A stretch of 64,000 nt of DNA, taken from positions 71,596,984 to 71,660,983 of the forward strand of contig NC_068937.1 of the NCBI RefSeq assembly GCF_016801865.2, in the 5' to 3' direction. Numbering within the stretch: position 1 is the stretch's first letter; each line of letters starts with the position of its first letter. Both the position numbers and the translations under genes were made by a program. This document shows, in pieces, positions 52,141 through 62,063 of the stretch. Below the pieces are notes generated by a model. The model saw only the letters and a list, made by a program, of their open reading frames with translations. It was not told where the DNA came from and did not search any database. This stretch comes from Culex pipiens pallens. Taxonomy: Eukaryota; Arthropoda; Insecta; Diptera; Culicidae.

Positions 52141-52584
52141 CTTATCTAAACTTAATTTTGCAAACTTTCAATTTAAGGGGTTACATACATGTAGAAAATC
52201 ACAAAATTTTATATTACAGAATATTTTTTAAATCCACTCAAAAGATGATTATTTATCACTTCTGAAAGTTCCATGAAGATATTTCATGATTAAACTGAGT
52301 AAGAGACGATTTAAGCGCAAAATTTTGCCATGCGCAAAGCTGGCTGTCAAACCTTGGTCAAAGAGTATTCAAAATAGAGCGCGGATTCGGAACAAATTTC
52401 TACCAAATTCATGGTACCAGTCAAAGGTACAACCGTAACGCCTTTGATAAGGCGTTACTTTTTTCAGGCGTTATGAAAATTAAAGGTGCCGATTTTTTTG
52501 ATCACAGCAATCTCCAAAATTTTCCCAGTGACAGTTGAAAATAAACAAACCCACTCACCGTCCCGGGACAAATTCTGGTAAGCA
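52141..52584. other. Unassigned AT-rich stretch
   Basis: A repeat-like start (GGGGTTACATACATGTAGAAA) lies at 52178. A small palindrome GTAACGCCTTTGATAAGGCG at 52435 is echoed by GTAACGCC near 53748. These might be ends of an element enclosing the two gene fragments downstream, but the ends do not align well. Confidence 0.35.
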
Positions 52585-52661
52585 AATCATTGAATTTTCA
52601 AAATAAATTAGGTATAATTAAAATTTTATTTTTGCAGAAAAAAAGTGAGATTCACAAATCA

Positions 52662-53062
52662 ATGGAGGAAACCCGGGCGCTCTTGATTTGTGCATTGGAC
52701 AGTGCGACGACCGCACTGTCCTGGAGAAGTACGTCTCCCGCACGACAAACGCTACCAAAACGTCACGCTGGTCTTCAGCACCGGTGAAGACCAGGACTAC
52801 GAGTATCTTCCCTTGGCCAGCTCTGATGCACCTCAACAACCCGCAGCCCAGCAGCCCACTTCCAAAATGGAAAATTTCGACGACCTTGTCTCGATTCAGG
52901 CTACCTTAAAGGACCGGCCTATTCGTTCCTTCAAGTGGCCAAAAACTTGCTCTTAACGCCCACCCACATCATAGTTTTGCGCGAGCTCGAACGCAAAGAC
53001 AAGGTGCGCGTAATCGTGCGGCAACTGCTCCAGAACATCACCAAAAGCGACACCGTGATTTA
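52662..53062 (+). pseudogene. Decayed TBC1D23-like gene fragment
   Basis: A splice-acceptor-like TTTTTGCAG precedes MEETRALLICALDS at 52662. After two frameshifts the coding continues DDRTVLEKYVS, YQNVTLVFSTGEDQDYEYL and, after another shift at about 52930, QVAKNLLLTPTHIIVLREL and VRVIVRQLLQNITKS to a stop at about 53062. AATAAA follows at 53103. The last block resembles the C-terminal PH-like domain of TBC1D23, a Golgi-endosome tether. The earlier block might be its rhodanese-like domain. The central TBC part is missing. Assignment is tentative. Confidence 0.42.
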
Positions 53063-53317
53063 ATTGAAGAATTTCATGAACATAAAGTTCATTGTAATAC
53101 TCTTAATAAAAAAAATGGCAATAAAAAGTAAAATAAATCAGTTGAGATTTGATTTGAAGCAGCACAGAAGTCACGTTACGGAGTTACCGAGTTGCCAAGT
53201 TTTCCATTGGCCACCTAGCAAATGTTGTTAGCAATTTGCGCAATTGATTTTGGAGAAAGATGACAGAAATGTCAACCATTCGAAAGTTGTATCGAATGAT
53301 ACCAATTCCATATCAAT

Positions 53318-53653
53318 TCAAATACGGACAGCTAACGAAGGCGTTTTATCTAAGTATAGCTGTACGGTCTCGTGGTGTGCCTGAGAGTCCGCCCGGAAGC
53401 AGCAGAAGCAGGTCATCACAAGTGGTCTCGAATTGACCGGCAGCGTAACCTGCGTCGGCGTCCCTCCGCTGATAAACAGAAGCAGCATAGCATCGTGTCC
53501 GTAAGGCTGCTCCAGTAAAGCACGAACTAAATCGTTCCCGCCATCCCAGCTGGAAAGCATCTGGCCGTGATCGGACATGCGTGCCAGTCCGTATAGGACG
53601 CGCCCAATCTCCAAGCAAGTGGACCACACCGGCGACAGAGATTGTTGCAACAA
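53318..53653 (-). pseudogene. Unidentified GC-rich coding fragment
   Basis: Minus-strand frame of 111 codons with host-like composition (SSWDGGNDLVRALLEQ and YGHDAMLLLFISGG). I do not recognise the protein. Competing frames are also open, so confidence is low. It lies next to the TBC1D23-like fragment in opposite orientation, which would fit capture of two separate gene pieces. Confidence 0.35.
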
Positions 53654-53659
53654 TTAAAC

Positions 53660-54160
53660 CCCCACGCGCTGCTGCTATCGAGTTGAATGTTTTGACATTT
53701 TTAATTCTTTGAAAAAAAATGACAGCGAGAAATGTCAGTTAAAAACGTAACGCCTCAACTCGCCACTGAACGAAAATTGAGCACCCCGATTTTTTTTCTA
53801 GACTGCTGAGACGTGTACCGCGTGTACCGCGTTACGGGGTCAAAAATAAATTTCCAGTGTACCCTCTCATTTCCCTTCTCTCTGCCTTGGTGGCGTTCTT
53901 CCCTAAACCCCGAGTTGATTTACGGGTGCCACGATATCTCGAGATGGGATGGACAAAATTGGCTGAAATTTGAGGTGAAGACTCTAAAGATGTATCCCGT
54001 GTGCATGACGAAGCTCAATTTTTAAAATTGGCTTTTTTAACAAATACAAAAATCAAAAACTAACGGTTTTTTATATGAAAAACACAAAAGTATTTTTATC
54101 GGATGTCATCCCTGGTTCGGAAGGTGAATGACAGATTATTTTGTGGCTTAATTAGATTCT
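53660..54160. other. Unassigned stretch
   Basis: Includes GTAACGCC at about 53748, a short direct duplication CGTGTACCG at 53813 and 53823, and a host-like patch at 53850-54025 with a 70-codon plus frame. Nothing is identified. Confidence 0.3.
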
Positions 54161-55090
54161 CACGGCGTCTTTTTCAGAGGGGTAGTATTTTTTGAGAAAT
54201 AGCAAGAAAACTGTCATATACATATGAAAGTGTGGAACATCCCCGTTCATTTGCGGGGCGAACGAAAATCTTTGGTCGGGAAAAATCCAAGTTATCCTCA
54301 TTTGAAGTTTTTGAACTTTTTTCCTATGGGGCCAAATTTCGTCTATTTCAATTTAGAAGTCTACATGGGCATGATTTATGGTTCAGATCATATGATTTCT
54401 TATGGGAAATGATGCAAGGAACATTTTTCCTGAAGCACGCAAAGTGATTGAAAATAAGGGAAAAAAGTTATAAAGGTTTTATTGAAAATTTGGGAAATTT
54501 TCTGATAAAATTGCACCCCTTTCCCAAAAACCACAATGTTTTTGATATTCAGATCATTATTTCGATGAATTCTTTTTTGAGAAATGTTTCTGGACCCATT
54601 GAGTATATAAATCACTACAGAAAAGTGTAATTGGTTGGGTTTAAGCTCAGCTGTATGTCACATTTATGAATTTTGGATTTCACCGAATCAACATATTTTT
54701 GTGTGTTTTGGTTATAAAATGTACCGTTTACATTAAATTTTCACTTTTTTTGTGAGTACATGGTCCACATGATATGTTTTGTATCTAATTGAGACATGCA
54801 GTGTAAATACAATCACAGGGTTTCTATTTCTATGCCTTTTGTTAATTTGTATTTCCATTTGGGCTATATTATTTGTATTGAAACTACAGAGTTGAACTTG
54901 CAATTATTGGTAATAACATAAATATTGCGTAAAAATCATTAAAAAGTTTAAATGTATGTAAATATATTAATTTAATCTCAAATAATTGAGCTTAACATAC
55001 TAAACAAGTCTGGCATCCAAATTTGAAACAACGAACAATACAACAATTACATTATTTTGCTAAAAAACACACAAATAATTGATCACAGTG

Positions 55091-55498
55091 GCAGTGCGTG
55101 GCCGAATGGTTACGCTGTCCGCTTTGTAAGCGGATGATTCTGGGTTCGATTCCCATCTGCTCCAACCTTCCATCGTATGAGGAAGTAAAACGTCGGTCCC
55201 GGCCTTGGTTATTGTTAGGCCGTTAAGTTATTCCAGGTGTAGGAGTCGTCTCTATGCCATAAGTACAAACAACACACCAAACCAAGCCTACTCCGGTGGA
55301 ATCGCTGGCGGCGGTTGGACCCGCAATCCAAAGGTCGTCTGTTCAAACACTGGGGTAGAAGGTTCCTTGGAGTAGAAAGAGGTTTGGGTGCTCTCCCCAT
55401 TCAAGCCTTCGGACTCCTAGGTTCGAGCAGAAACTTGCAATAGAGACCACAAAAGACCTGGGGTCGTTAATGTGGATGGTTTGATTTGATTTTGATTT
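55091..55498 (+). mobile_element. Dimeric tRNA-derived SINE, copy 2
   Basis: Close copy of 44227-44608: same first tRNA unit (A box TGGCCGAATGG, UGU anticodon loop, B box GGTTCGATTCC) and second unit (loop CCCGCAA, CGC). The 3' end GATTTGATTTTGATTT is longer than in copy 1. It differs by a 14-base insertion (around TAGGCCGTTAAG) and scattered bases. Confidence 0.9.
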
Positions 55499-55912
55499 AC
55501 AATATTATCACCTGACCTCAATATAAGTACGAGATCTCTTGTGAGGTTTAATAAGACTAATACAAATGTGAAAATCTAATGGAAACGGTACATTTTATAA
55601 CAAAAACAAACAAAAATATGTTGATTCGGTTGAAATCCAAAATTCATAAAAGTGGCTTACAGTTGAGCATAAACCCAACCAATTACACTTTTCTGTAGTG
55701 ATTTATATACTCAATGGGCCCAGAAACATTTTTCAAAAAAGAATTAATCAAAATAATGATCTGAATATCAAAAACATTGCGGTTTTTGGGAAAGAGGTGT
55801 GCAATTTTATCAGAAAATCTCCCAAAATTCCAACAAAACCTTTATAACTTTTTTCCCTTATTTTCAATCACTTTGCGTGCTTCAGGAAAAATGTTCCTTG
55901 CATCATTTCCCA

Positions 55913-56210
55913 CACCCAAAATTCAGAGTCGAGATAATCGTTCTCTCAAAATTTATTGAGGGCTCAGTGCCAAAATCGATAGAATAATGGTACCAACTCA
56001 TTGGATTGGTTTGTCAAAGGTCACTGGTTCGATTCCCGTTGTCGACACTTTTGGTTTTTTGTTTGACGGATGAACTTTTTTTGCAAATGAACCTCGAGAG
56101 AATAGTTCTATCGCCCATCTCGAGCTGTGTTCTCTGCGTCCGTGAATGGTACCACTATTCTCTCGACTCGAGACCATCATTCTCTCAGACTAGCGCTGCC
56201 AGTTTTGGGT
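55913..56210. mobile_element. 298-bp element with a tRNA-like unit, in FB3
   Basis: Tips (C)ACCCAAAATT and the mirror of ACCCAAAACT, flanked by CCA (55910-55912 and 56211-56213). The uninterrupted left arm of FB3 confirms the empty site. Inside, 55986-56050 has an A-box-like TGGTACCAACTCATTGG and a good B box GGTTCGATTCCC. TTCTCTC and GAGAGAA motifs are arranged as inverted repeats. It is an unusual mix of MITE ends and a Pol III-type promoter. Confidence 0.75.
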
Positions 56211-56619
56211 CCATAAGAAATCATATGATCTGAACCATAAATCATGCCCATGTAGACTTATAACAATACTAAATTGAAATAGACGAAATTTGACCCCATA
56301 GGAAAAAAGTTCAAAAACTTCAAATGAGGATAACTTTGATTTTTCCCGACCAAAGATTTTCGTTCGCCCCGCAAATGAACGGGGATGTTCCACACTTTCA
56401 TATGTATATGACAGTTTTCTTGCTATTTCTCAAAAAAATACTACCCCCCTGAAAAAGACGCCGTGTGCAAACATGAACGATTTTTGTCTTTCGGCTTTTT
56501 TCGTGCTCAGAAGTTGGTTCAGAGACGGCTGTACAACGGGACTTTCACACGATTTGCAGAGCGATTTTGCACAAATTTGCACGACGATTCGGTCGGTACT
56601 GTATGTCTCGTTGACGGAT

Positions 56620-57240
56620 TTAGGCGTTTAGGCCACTCGTAATGTCTTCGTCGCCGCTAGCCGCGTCGTACTCCGGTGGCCAGTAGACAACGGGGTAGGA
56701 TCCTCCGGGTGCTTCGTAATTTCCAGTTCCAAACTTGACCACTGCGCATTTACCGTCCACCTAGAGATCGCGCCGGTTGGTACCGACCGATCGTCCTCGA
56801 AATAGATAACGATCCTGCAAAGATAAAAGATTTGTTCCGATACGTACTCAGGTCACTTCTAGATGAATCTGACTCCAGCAGCCACTGCTCCTCGTCTTTC
56901 TTGCTGTCCAAGTCGTCTTTGGGGGCCATCCGTTTGCGATATTTGTTTGAGTTGTTAGCACTTCCGGTGTCACTGCATGTGCACGGGGCCGGCGCAGGAG
57001 GTGGTGGCGTATCGAGCCGGTCGGCCGTTTCTTTGCTGCCTCCCAGCCTTGATTAGTTTTCGTTGGCCTTTCAGTGCGCGCAATGGTTTAAAGCGTACAC
57101 GTGTGCAGCGAAACAGTCTTGTCCTGGCCAAACTGGATGTGACCTTCTCGTACAGTAAATACTGCGGAACCGTCTTCGGTTGGTAGATGTTGGTGAATTC
57201 ACGCCACTGATGTCCCCCTAGCTTGTCTCTCCAACAAATT
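56620..57240 (-). pseudogene. UBR5/hyd-like exon f​ragments
   Basis: The minus strand shows pieces of a HECT E3 ligase of the UBR5/hyd family, from the linker after its N-terminal repeats. YRKRMAPKDDLDSKKDEEQW at about 56960-56865 comes first. After a splice acceptor (CTTTGCAG at 56822-56815), IVIYFEDDRSVPTGAIS follows, then with one frameshift VDGKCAVVKFGTGNYEAP and a stop at 56620. The family has a matching EEQWLL...FVED..VPVGKVLKVDG..VAVKF region. An upstream block at about 57200-57100 (EDGSAVFTVREGHIQFGQD) may belong too. Frameshifts and truncation show a dead copy with introns retained. Confidence 0.55.
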
Positions 57241-58100
57241 CAGAATTCAGGATCTACGGTAAATAAAAGGAATGAGATCTGTCTTGGCCAACCACAAACA
57301 CCACCGGTCCTCCCCTAGCCAAAAGACACCACTTCACAACATTTGTGATTTCCCCCACCGGCCACGGCGTGCCAAACTTACCACCCTCCTTCTCCCAGGT
57401 TTTCTCGCGACCACTCTGGAACCTGGGAGGGAGAAGCGAAGAGGACTTCTTATTCTTATTCATTTTCTTGTTGTTGTTTTTGTTTTTTGTGCAAGATAAT
57501 TTCTCTTCCCATATAAATTCCCAGTCAGTCGTCATCTGCCTTTCTTGACAATTCAAATTTTCTTGCAGCACATTTCAAAACAGTGCTCAAGATCGTGCAT
57601 GACTCATGTGATGCAACTTTCTCTGCCAATTTTTTTTTTATTCATAACATATTTTTTTAGGTCCTCTTCCGTGCTGAGACCAGGTTAGGACCGGGAATCA
57701 TGAAAGTTACATAAAAAATAATGATAATATTTTTTCAAACAAATGACAGCAACATGAAACCGATCTGAGTGGGTATTGCTGAGTTTCAACTGGATGCTGA
57801 ACTCGTTGAAGATCCTCCTCAGCTCAGCCGAACTGTAGAGTACCGCCTTGCCTTGTCCCTTCGTGACTCCACAGGCGTGGGGGAGGGAGTTAGTATTTTC
57901 TTTGCTGCTTCCTGCTTGTCGAGAGCGATCCTTCTGTTTTTAATCCGGAACCGCGCCCGACAGCGGAGGAACTGCCGAACTTTGTTTTCCATCTTTTCAA
58001 TTCTGGTTGCAATAAAATGCAAAACCCGAGCTGTGGAGGAAGTTAAGTGAATTCGCTGTGACGTGATCATTCTTCCGAGATGCCGGTTTTGCAGAGTGAT
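57241..58100 (-). other. Exon-like GC-rich stretch, unidentified
   Basis: Continues upstream of the UBR5-like exons on the minus strand. Open frames include GKFGTPWPVGEITNVVKW (57254-57571) and MENKVRQFLRCRARFRIKN (about 57990). I recognise neither. They may be more introns and exons of the same host copy or of a second gene. Confidence 0.3.
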
Positions 58101-58911
58101 TTTTTTTGAAAAACGGTGGCTTACGAAAACGGTTCCGCTTCCTATCTATCCGTGTTAACCTCCAGCTCGCCGTTTTTCCCCTCTTTGTTCGCATTTTCGC
58201 CCAGAGAATTTGCGTCACTTCCCTCAAAGCTTTGGTTCTACTGAAGGAACGATTTATATATTTTAACACATTGACTACTACTACTACCAACTTAATAAGT
58301 CTTAGTTTAAGCACATGTATGTATGACATAACATTGTTTGATTTATGGTCATAAGGAAATATATCTTATGAAAACATATTTTAAACTGAATTTTAATAAA
58401 AATTAGCAAAAAACAAATAAACGTTTATTACATATTTTTGGCCTCTTTTGCATTTAATGAACGGTCTACGTCCAAAAATACATTTACAAATTAAAATACT
58501 TTTTTTAATTTATTTTCCTTCGAATACAATACTGCTCAAACCTCGGCTCAAACCAAATAAGAACAGTAACAAAAAATGAAGGCGGCTCTCACTGACAGTT
58601 CGCAAGTGGATGACACTGACAACTAGGTGTATTCTTCTCCGCCCGACTCGGTCTGGAACCACAGGGGTGGTCCAGAGAACTATCGATCGCGTCACCGTTT
58701 GAATCCATTCCGCTCGGCACTGTTCAATTCAGATCCGCTACCACCACACGTTTTTCCAAAACATAAACAAACCAAACGAAATGTCATAACCAACACTCTG
58801 AATGAAACTAGACAGATTCGGCTAAATAGAGAGAGCGAGTCCCAAAGTTCTGGAGCGGATCCAAATCCGCTTCGAAAACCTGAAGTGGCACCCCCTAGCT
58901 TTTACCACACC
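58101..58911. other. Unassigned stretch
   Basis: AT-rich around 58230-58520, with an AATAAA-rich patch, then more mixed composition at 58560-58900. No convincing exon, repeat or termini. Confidence 0.3.
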
Positions 58912-59216
58912 ATGTGTAGAAAAGATTAATTTCGTTTTGGAATACATTACTGTCATTGGCATTTCCTATTTCCATATACAATGTCATGTCGTCTGCATAT
59001 AAAGGTACGTTAATTTTTTTAAGAATGAAGGAAATGTCGTTTACATACAAGATGAAAAGAAGAGGTCCTAAATGGGATCCTTGCGGAACCCCAGAGGTGA
59101 CGTAAATTGATTCCAATAGTACATTTTGGAAGCGAACAATTGGTTCGCGCTTAGTCAAATATGACTTAAGCCTTTCCAAAAGATTCGGTTGAATTCCAAT
59201 TTTCTGCAGTTTGAAG
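58912..59216 (-). pseudogene. LINE-F reverse transcriptase fragment
   Basis: A short piece of a non-LTR RT on the minus strand: LERLKSYLTKREPIVRFQN, GVPQGSHLGPLLFILYVNDI and the catalytic motif PLYADDMTLYM. Both ends are cut. The right end abuts a plus-strand LINE ORF1-like frame at an ATAATTATAATAATT low-complexity joint. Confidence 0.85.
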
Positions 59217-59226
59217 ATTAATAATT

Positions 59227-60324
59227 ATAATAATTATTTCGGTTGAAGTCACAACTCGCGCCGTTCTCCTGCAACAGCAAAAGCTGACTTGCGATATCAA
59301 AGCTCTGATTGATGCTAACTTTAAGGCTTGCAATGCCTTCAAGCAAATGGACAACAAAATCGAAGTTGTTCAAGATGAATATGAGGGCATTTCCACCCTC
59401 CTTGGCGAAATGCAGCAGCAACTCAACAGACTGGATAACGACGACGACTCTACATTAAACGTATGCAAAAAAGTTTCGTCAATTTTAGATGACGTAGCAC
59501 CAGCGGACAACGCCAGTACGTTGGTCAAAATCGACGCACTGACCTCCGTCACTCAGCAAATTGGTGAGAGTCAGAGCATGATCGGTGAAAGACTTAAGAA
59601 TATCAACACGGAGTTGATTTTTTTGTCTGGGCGTGACCCTGGTCCTGTTGTCAATGAAATCCTCGAGGAGATTAAGGCAATCTCAGCCAATCTCCCGGCT
59701 GGTACTGAGCAAACCGAGGCTCATCACGAAACTCTCGCTGATGAGTTAGCATCTAGCTCAGCTTCAGGTAGTCCCAATCTTAAAGACAATTCTGGATGGC
59801 GCACACTCGGCAATAAACGGCTATGGAAAGCTGACTGGACTGACTACGATATCCGAACAGCACGCCGAAAGGAGCAATCTAAATTGAGACGTAAAGCCAA
59901 TCAGCGAAAACGGCGTCGGCAACATAGGCGCTCCAGCTACACCGGGACAGACGACCTCGATGAGATCGATTACGAGCTCGATTACAGCTTCTTTGACAAC
60001 AATTTCCACTTAGAACAACGTAACGACCGGCTTCACCGCCTGTGCCACAATCAGCTTGCACAACACTTAGTAAAACAACCAGTCAACTTATTACAAAATC
60101 CACAACATCCACAATCCCAGCAACAACAACACCAACAACATAATCAACAACAACAATCCCAGCAACAACAACACCAACAGTGTTACGGCGTCTACCACCG
60201 GTTCCCTATGGCCAGGTTGCAGCGCAGCGTTGCCTTGGTCGTTCCTACAAGGCGCCGCCGCGGGTGCCCGAAACGTCACATTGGACAGGTCGGCAGTAAA
60301 TGTCAAAAGGTTTGGGTCGATTGA
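59227..60324 (+). pseudogene. LINE ORF1-like protein, 5'-truncated
   Basis: The plus-strand frame is open from the joint at 59227 (no start in place; first Met at 59347) to a stop at 60322-60324. The N-terminal half is a glutamate- and glutamine-rich coiled-coil (DEYEGISTLLGEMQQQLNRL). Then comes GWRTLGNKRLWKADWTDYDI, followed by a very basic run (RRKANQRKRRRQHRRS) and a CAA-coded glutamine/histidine tract. Similar W-KADW-basic proteins are, as I recall, ORF1 products of mosquito LINEs. A partial domain of a host gene is an alternative. Confidence 0.55.
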
Positions 60325-60400
60325 TCGGTGATTGACGATGTGTGGGTTGCATGAGAAAAAGTGGTAGGCACGATGTAGGAGCGATTGTTTAAAGATATTC

Positions 60401-61751
60401 GGGTAATTCTCTACCAACTCACACGAAATCGGGAAAAGTTGCCCCGACCCCTCTTCGATTTGCGTGAAACTTTGTCCTAAGGGGTAACTTTTGTCCCTGA
60501 TCACGAATTCGAGGTCCGTTTTTTGATATCTCGTGACGGAGGGGCGGTACGACCCCTTCCATTTTTGAACATGCGAAAAAAGAGGTGTTTTTCAATAATT
60601 TGCAGCCTGAAACGGTGATGAGATAGAAATTTGGTGTCAAAGGGACTTTTATGTAAAATTAGACGCCCGATTTGATGGCGTACTCAGAATTCCGAAAAAA
60701 CGTATTTTTCATCGAAAAAAACACTAAAAAAGTTTTAAAAATTCTCCCATTTTCCGTTACTCGACTGTAAAAAATTTTGGAACATGTCATTTTATGGGAA
60801 ATTTAATGTACTTTTCGAATCTACATTGTCCCAGAAGGGTCATTTTTTCATTTAGAACAAAAATTTTTATTTTAAAATTTCGTGTTTTTTCTAACTTTGC
60901 AGGGTTGTTTTTTAGAGTGTAACAATGTTGTACAAAGTTGTAGAGCAGACAATTACAAAAATTTTGATATATAGACATAAGGGGTTTGCTTATAAACATC
61001 ACAAGTTATCGCGATTTTACGAAAAAAAGTTTTGAAAAAGTTACTTTTTGCGTTTCTCTTTGTTTCGTCGTCCGTGTCTGTCGCGGGTGACCATGAACGG
61101 CCATGATCGATGACGACCAACTTTTTTAAAACTTTTTTTCGTAAAATCGTGATAACTTGTGATGTTTATAAGCAAACCCCTTATGTATATATATCAAAAA
61201 TTTTGTAATTGTCTGCTCTACAACTTTGTAGAACATTGTTACACTCTAAAAAATAACCCTGCAAAGTTAGAAAAAACACGAAATTTTAAAATGAAAAATT
61301 TTGTTCTAAATGAAAAAATGACCCTTCTGGGACAATGTAGATTCGAAAAGTACATTAAATTTCCCATAAAATGACATGTTCCAAAATTTTTTACAGTCGA
61401 GTAACGGAAAATGGGAGAATTTTTAAAACTTTTTTAGTGTTTTTTTCGATGAAAAATACGTTTTTTCGGAATTCTGAGTACGCCATCAAATCGGGCGTCT
61501 AATTTTACATAAAAGTCCCTTTGACACCAAATTTCTATCTCATCACCGTTTCAGGCTGCAAATTATTGAAAAACACCTCTTTTTTCGCATGTTCAAAAAT
61601 GGAAGGGGTCGTACCGCCCCTCCGTCACGAGATATCAAAAAACGGACCTCGGATTCGTGATCAGGGACAAAAGTTACCCCTTAGGACAAAGTTTCACGCA
61701 AATCGAAGAGGGGTCGGGGCAACTGCTGTGTGAGTTGGCGGAGAATTACCC
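60401..61751. mobile_element. 1.35-kb near-perfect palindrome (foldback FB4)
   Basis: Arms of about 650 bp are almost identical. Tips GGGTAATTCTC and mirror, with CCAACTCACAC just inside. It is flanked by ATTC (60397-60400 and 61752-61755), a 4-bp duplication. The centre lies near 61090 (spacer with GTCGCGGGTGACCATGAACG). The same 70-residue open frame appears in both arms on opposite strands (60419-60640 minus, 61521-61730 plus), a mirror effect and not two genes. No transposase. Confidence 0.95.
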
Positions 61752-61755
61752 ATTC

Positions 61756-62063
61756 ACTATATTAAACAATCAATTTGTAAGTAAGATACTTAGAATGAAT
61801 TGTAAAACTATGTCCTAAATATTGAATTGAATTTAGGAGCGCTACGTCAGGCCATAATCGGTCAAGTACGAGTTTAATCTGCTGACATTGGTTGGAGAAG
61901 GATAAGCAGATTTGAAGACTAATGTAAGTTGTTTACATTTAAATTGGAATTTATAGTAATAAAGGAATTTAGCTTTTAGCAATATGAACATCAAATAAAC
62001 GGTGTTTTCGCTCAACGGAACTTCAATATCCTCCCCAACAAACTAAAAGATTGTTTCATCATT
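61756..62063 (+). other. Leader upstream of the large open frame
   Basis: AT-rich at first, then more mixed. Holds no frame. It could be the 5' LTR/leader of a retrotransposon or a host 5' UTR. TTCAATATCCTCCCCAACAA lies shortly before the ATG. Confidence 0.35.

Larger units (their letters stand above)
54161..56465. mobile_element. 2.3-kb inverted-repeat (foldback) element FB3
   Basis: The left arm (54161 to about 54830) and right arm (about 55560-56465) are reverse complements. Tips CACGGCGTCTTTTTCAG and mirror. Inner blocks include TGGAACATCCCCGTTCATTT, TTATGGTTCAGATCATATGA and TTGGTTGGGTTTA. The loop holds the SINE at 55091, and the right arm has a 298-bp insertion. Open frames in both arms (for example FAGRTKIFGREKSK) are mirror copies of one sequence and are not genes. 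No duplication could be fixed. Confidence 0.9.

Noticed and set aside
54232..56393. Two similar proteins with FAGRTKIFGREKSK on opposite strands
   Set aside because: Mirror effect of the FB3 inverted repeat arms; not genes.
60419..61733. Pair of identical 70-residue proteins on opposite strands
   Set aside because: They are mirror copies created by the FB4 palindrome.
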